From contig BTRK01000001.1 in assembly GCA_036245805.1 (NCBI GenBank), positions 17,367,087 through 17,431,086 of the forward strand: a stretch of 64,000 nt of DNA, read 5' to 3'. Every line of letters begins with the position of its first letter. Positions within the stretch are counted from its first letter, which is position 1. The notes under the pieces are model-generated. The model worked only from the letters and a program-made list of their open reading frames with translations. It searched no databases and had not been told where the DNA came from. Below, piece by piece: positions 59,608 through 64,000 of the stretch. The DNA comes from Pristionchus mayeri (taxonomy: Eukaryota > Nematoda > Chromadorea > Rhabditida > Neodiplogasteridae). Made by a program: the position numbers and the translations under genes.

Positions 59608-61455
59608 TCAGAGAACTTCTTCGAATACAATGTTTGTCTGTCGATTAGAATCAGCTTGAACAATTAAACCTTCCTTTGAACGAACTTGGGAAAGAGCAAC
59701 GTATAATTGACCGTGAGAGAATACTTCCGAAGGGATCCAGAGGCCAATGTTAGAGAAGGACTGACCCTGGGACTTGTTAATGGAGAGGGCATACGAATGG
59801 CGAACGGGGAATTGAGTACGTCTAACTTTGAAGGAAAGGTTCTTATCATGATAACAATCGATACGGGGAATGACAGCGAATTCTCCCTTTCGGTCGCCAC
59901 ATGCGAATCGACAACCGAGGGAGCGGGGTCCTAGATGCTCTACGATAAGTCGGGTACCATTGCACAGGCCGGCAGAAACATCTAGATTCCTCTGCAGCAT
60001 GACAATAGAGCCCTTCTTCAGCTTGAGAGTGTGGGGAGGGAGAGTAGAGGGAGACATCTTATTGAGGAACTCAGTGGGGTATGTGGTGTGATCGGATGGT
60101 TCATCAGATACGACCTCATCTCGCGAGAGATAGATCCTCTCTTCCCCAAGCATCCGCCCATGTACATCGTCATTCAGACGGGTCACATCCACATTCTTAG
60201 GGGTCAGAATGACCTTCTCGCATGGGTCAGTGGAAGGGTCGACTACTTCCCCGAACACTTTTTCGACGATGTTTCCATCGCACATGTTCGAGAGGGGAAG
60301 AGTCACCTTTGACTCAGCATCATTCGCAGATCCGTCGCCCACCTTGAGGAGGAATTCAATCCATTCGGTATCTCCCGAAGTGACTCTCATGTTTGAGATG
60401 AGAGTGAGGGATCGGAACTGACTCCAGAGAGGAGATCTCTTGATGCACGCATCGACTTGATCGGCTCTCGTTCCCTTCTCCACCACCGGGAGAATCTGGC
60501 GGAAGTCTCCACCGAGAATGATTAGTTTCCCTCCAAATGGTCGATCGATCTGGGTGATGTCCCTGAGAACAGCATCGGCTGTGTTCAGCGCCGCCTGGAA
60601 GAATGGGGATTGTATACTTTAAGTGATGAGTAAATAGAGGGAATCTTACCTTTGGGATCATCGACGATTCGTCCCAGATGATGACGTCATTTTCGGCAAG
60701 TTCCTTGGCGTCCTGTTCTTGTCTTCTATGGTTGGAGGACTCGCACCGATTGCTGATATTGAGCTTGAAGAGAGAAGCGGATGTTCGACCGCCTGGGAGA
60801 AGATTGGCTGCGATTCCTGTCCAGGCAGTGCAGACAACCTAGACATGAAGATTATATTGAACTGAAAATGTAGATGCAAAAATCTCACCTTAAGTACATT
60901 TCCGACGAAGATGTTGTAGAGTGTGGTGTAGAGGTACGTCTTCCCGCTTCCACCCGGTCCGTCAAGGTGAAAGAGACGGGGGAGAGAGGCATCCTCCAAC
61001 ACTCCCAGAATCGCGTCAGCAGCGGCTTGTTGCTGAGGGTTCAGAGTCGCGTAGAGTCTCGCGCCTTCCGCAGCACAATAAGCGGGATTGGCAAGGTTGA
61101 GGTTTCTGAGTGGAGGGCGGACGGCTGGCTCAGGAACGAATCTGGAGAAATCGTTTCCTGCCCTGAAAGAGAGAATTTTATATTTGTTCATCCATAGTAA
61201 GCAATAGGTTTTATTACCTTCGGAATCGATCAGCAATATCGAAGTAGGCGAGAGCCTCAGCCTCCCCCTCTCCTGCTCCCAGATGACGGTAGCCCTCATT
61301 GAGATCCCTTTTCATTGCTTCCCAGAGTGCCTGTGGGTCGTGGACCTCATTGAAAAGAAGAATGGCAGTGAAGGCGGATCGGAGAGCAGCGGGGACTGAG
61401 TGGCCAGCCCATTCCTTTAGACACTGGAGATACTCACTGTCGTCCTTAAAGGGAC
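59608..61455 (-). mobile_element. Helitron helicase (Pif1-like), 3' half, with introns
   Basis: Exons (minus): 61218-61455 (FNEVHDPQALWEAMKRDLNE), 60889-61162 (LDGPGGSGKTYLYTTL, Walker A), 60650-60838 (TAWTGIAANLLPGGRTSASL; NDVIIWDESSMI, Walker B) and 59608-60594 (GGDFRQILPVV; LKKGSIVMLQRNLD; YALSINKSQGQSF; LYVALSQVRS; stop). Phases agree. This is the superfamily 1B helicase of a Helitron, which in full elements follows a HUH Rep domain used for rolling-circle transposition. The Rep portion is absent upstream of 61455, so the element is 5'-truncated. The helicase frame itself shows no stop, suggesting recent arrival. Confidence 0.9.
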
Positions 61456-62020
61456 CTGGCAGAGATTGGACATTTGAACTTATTGTGTAGAACTCGTTAT
61501 TTCAAAATTGATATTATAATACAAAAAAATAGAAAAAATTTCTGTTCGCGTAATTTAAAAAATAAAATGGCTATGCGAAAATATTGGTGGGAATTTAGGG
61601 TGAGTACGGTAACGGGTGCTTTGTTTCCCATGATTCACTATTTACCGGTTGTGTCCTGAGTTGACGGCTCCTAGTTGCCACAACTCCAACTTGAAGATTT
61701 CCCTATTTTGCGTTTTTAATTTGATCATCCGCTGTTTCCAACATGCTGAATATGTGCTTTAGTGTCGCTACAAGCCAAATTCGTGAAATTTATGCTTGGG
61801 CGACATACGGAGCGCGAGTTACGCGTGTTTCGGCTCGCGTAACTTGTGCCTTGCGCTCTGTCCTCCACCCATGCGGTTCGGCGCGCGTAATTCGCTCTAT
61901 ATTTTTAATATTTGTCGTATAAAAATGATTGCGTTCGATTCTAAATCGATTTACACAGGCCGTCACGACGATGGACTCGATTAGAAGAGGAGAAGAACGA
62001 CGAGGGAGCCGCATCCTTAC
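61456..62020. other. Upstream of the Helitron remnant, no supported feature
   Basis: AT-rich sequence, then a short palindrome of CGCGAGTTACGCG/CGCGTAACTTG type (about 61805-61850). Nothing else is recognised. Confidence 0.4.
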
Positions 62021-62125
62021 CATGCTAAATGGCCTCAACGGAACGTCAGCAGTCGTTTCTCCCGTCACTTTCTCGCCCAAGAGGCTTTCCACCACTCTGA
62101 CCATCTCTGTGAGGAACGCCTTCAT
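62021..62125 (-). CDS. Candidate first exon of a divergent gene, unrecognised
   Basis: ATG at 62125 opens 35 codons (MKAFLTEMVRVVESLLGEKV) ending at donor GTAAGG in phase 0. It faces away from the CDV3-like gene, whose ATG is 232 bases off. Following exons were not identified; the Helitron lies in that direction. Confidence 0.42.
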
Positions 62126-62357
62126 TTCGTAATCAGTTCTGCCTGTTCAAATTGATCGATTTACATAGTGCGACGTGTTTTTTTGCTAAAAAAATAGGCG
62201 CAGGTTATGTTTGTTTATGTGCGTTTTATGATACGATCCTGTTGTACTTGTTAGAAATTACGTTTTTGTTTCAGAATTCGTAATCCCGGAGTGGAACCCC
62301 ATCAAACTGCGTGGAACTTCGACATTTTCGTCGACTTGAAGCAGCAAACAAATCAAA
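62126..62357. promoter_or_regulatory. Shared upstream region with candidate SL acceptor at 62269-62274
   Basis: The 232 bases between the two divergent ATGs should hold both promoters. TTTTTGTTTCAG ends at 62274, 83 bases before the CDV3-like ATG. This is a good candidate trans-splice acceptor or 5' UTR intron end. Confidence 0.45.
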
Positions 62358-63789
62358 ATGGCCGATCTTGATTCGTTCTTTGCTAAGAAGAAGGACAACA
62401 AGAAGAAGGTTAGTTGTATTTATGTTACATATCCCATTATTTAGAAAGTGGTTTATATTTAGAAAGTGCTCTTTATTTAATTGTTTTATTAAAGTGATCT
62501 TTGCATTTGCAGTCCGTCATAAAGGTCGATGATGTCGGAAGTCTCCTTGAGCGCAAGGCGAAGAAGCAGGTTTGTGTAGTTTCGATTGCATTTATATTGT
62601 GATTTTAGTGGGAACAATCAACTTGTTGTATAGGAACCATCGTAATAGCTAATTTACCTTATTAGATTATTCCTATACACAATTAACTCACTTGTCGATT
62701 ACGACATTTCCCATTACTGTAAGTCCTCCCTCTCAAACTGCTGTATTACGTGTCAATACGCTTCGGCCTCGCTCTCTCTCCCTCTCTTTCCCGCGCACTC
62801 TCTTTCTCTGCACCCTCTTCCCAAGTGCGCTCTCTCGCCCCACTCTTCCCTCACTCCATCCATTCATTCTATCCTTTAGCTCGTTCACCGGCTAGCGGTC
62901 CGGTCTCTCCTCTTGTCTATTTTCTGATATTTATTTTGTGGTAACAAACTCTGCGTTTACGCACGTCCTCTCCCATCTACAAGGGACAAGGACACAACAC
63001 AACTGATACTTGTATTTCATCACAATTAATCAACTTGTTCAGGAAGAGAGAGAACGTGAAGAAGCCGAGGATCTCAAGAACGGAGATGACGACGGATCGC
63101 AGGAGGAGAGCGAGTGGCTCGATTATGAGGCCAACACCAACAACAGGTTTGCAATGCGTTTTAGTAGCTTTTCTTACCTACTGAGTGGCGTCAGCGCGGA
63201 GTGCGCATCAGAGCCACAAGTTGGTTTCAATTATTAACATTTCAATGGTTTATGCTTGTCTTTGCAGAGTCGACGGACTGCGCATTAAGGACATGGGTCT
63301 CGAAGACACCGAGGAAGAGACCCCCGAAGCTGTCGAGGAAGAGAAGGATGTCGTGAAGGGGGTCACGAAGACCTGGAGAACCATCCAGGCGAGTCAACTC
63401 AATTCGTTATTTTTTACACATTGTTCATCTGATTGATTCAATAGGCGTACTTAAGATTCACTTAAATTAAATTAAATTCGAACGTTTCAGAAGAACGAGA
63501 CTGCTCCGGTGCTGATCCCGACCGCGTCCGAGTTTGCAGCCAACAAGCCCTCGCGCTACGTCGCTCCCAGCATGCGTGACGCGAATGCCCGCGGGAAGAT
63601 CGATCTCAGCAACCAGGTTAAACATTAATAAACCGGTTTTACCTCATGGTTGTGATTGTATGTTTTTTTATTTAATGTGTAAAATTTACAGGAAATGTTC
63701 CCTACATTCGCTGCTGCCGAGCAGATCGAGAAGCACAAGAAGAACGAGGTGAAGACGACGAACGCCGCCAATGCGTGGTTGTCAGATGG
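62358..63789 (+). CDS. CDV3 homologue (partial at the 3' end)
   Basis: Exons: 62358-62408 (MADLDSFFAKKKDNKKK), 62513-62569 (VIKVDDVGSLLERKAKKQ), 63043-63146 (EESEWLDYEANTNNR), 63268-63388 (VDGLRIKDMGL, then an acidic run and WRTIQ), 63491-63616 (TAPVLIPTASEF; SRYVAPSMRDAN) and 63692 to about 63789 (EMFPTFAAAEQIEKHKK). The order matches animal CDV3: an FFAKxxxKKKK start, a Trp-containing acidic middle, NKTAPV, a YxPPxxR box, then FPSLxxAxxxExxK. CDV3 is a conserved, largely disordered cytoplasmic protein of unclear function. The intron after 63388 uses a GC donor. The last donor is uncertain, and a final exon may lie near or beyond the window edge (63948-64000 is GC-richer). It is the most housekeeping-like gene in the window. 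Confidence 0.85.
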
Positions 63790-64000
63790 GTTATTTACTA
63801 CCTTTTTCAATTGAATAGTTGCCGGGCACGCGTAGAACCTAACCGAATCGCGCATTGACCTCTCAGAAGGAACTCTTATTCCTAGCAGTTCGAATAGATC
63901 GAGCAATCTCTGTAAAACCATTAGGAAATATAAATAATACTTAAATATTTCACCGCTATCGGTGTCCCGGTGATGAACGCTGCCACGGGGATGCTCTGGT

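Noticed and set aside
1..64000. CRISPR arrays, bacterial operons, rRNA or organellar DNA
   Set aside because: No regularly spaced repeats, Shine-Dalgarno-led gene runs or rRNA sequence were seen. All repeats are foldback or TIR elements in intron-rich nuclear DNA.

Overview
This window is eukaryotic nuclear DNA, almost certainly from a nematode and most like a free-living diplogastrid or rhabditid. Genes are split into many short exons. Most introns are about 45-60 bases unless invaded by repeats, with TTTCAG-type acceptors and a noticeable number of GC-AG donors. The gene families fit: MATH-BTB proteins, two serpentine chemoreceptors, a transthyretin-like secreted protein, SCP/TAPS (VAP/ASP-like) secreted proteins, a nematode-style C2H2 protein and a CDV3 homologue. 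There is no operon, ribosomal or CRISPR content. The species assignment is inference.

Layout. 1-9.4 kb: a degenerate cyclophilin (+), a UAP56-like half helicase (-) and a BTB-BACK-Kelch gene (-) with TIR elements in its introns. 9.4-21.6 kb: mostly transposon territory (a dead mariner, several foldback elements, a CACAG-TIR element). Between the elements lie a small acidic gene (+) and a coiled-coil gene (-). 21.6-24.6 kb: an unrecognised multi-exon locus (-), an RTE retrotransposon 3' fragment and a TTAA element carrying a tRNA-like unit. 24.8-29.5 kb: a large inverted duplication. Each arm has a seven-exon SCP/TAPS gene with a tRNA-Lys(CTT) in intron 5, and the two copies carry different breaks. 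29.8-35.9 kb: a zinc-finger gene whose introns are all phase 0. 37.8-38.9 kb: a transthyretin-like gene with a frameshift. 38.9-41.6 kb: foldback, palindromic and mariner remnants.

41.9-57 kb is a receptor and MATH-BTB neighbourhood. One MATH-BTB gene has a single intron swollen to about 4.5 kb by nested transposons; the matching intron in its neighbouring paralogue is 49 bases. That paralogue carries three separate disabling lesions. Two seven-transmembrane receptors flank it, one srw-like (+) and one Str-superfamily (-), the latter apparently intact. 57.5-61.5 kb: another TTAA tRNA-like element, a TIR element with a tRNA B-box, and the helicase half of a Helitron. 62.0-64.0 kb: a candidate divergent first exon (-) and a conserved CDV3-like gene (+) that runs to the window edge.

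Two themes stand out. Many accessory genes look duplicated and decaying (cyclophilin, helicase, both SCP copies, TTL, MATH-BTB). The repeats are mostly non-autonomous DNA elements whose ends and target duplications can be read directly: TTAA, TA, 5-bp and 8-bp classes. One TTAA family carries tRNA-like modules. Exon borders come from splice consensus and frame bookkeeping only; no alignment or expression data were used.
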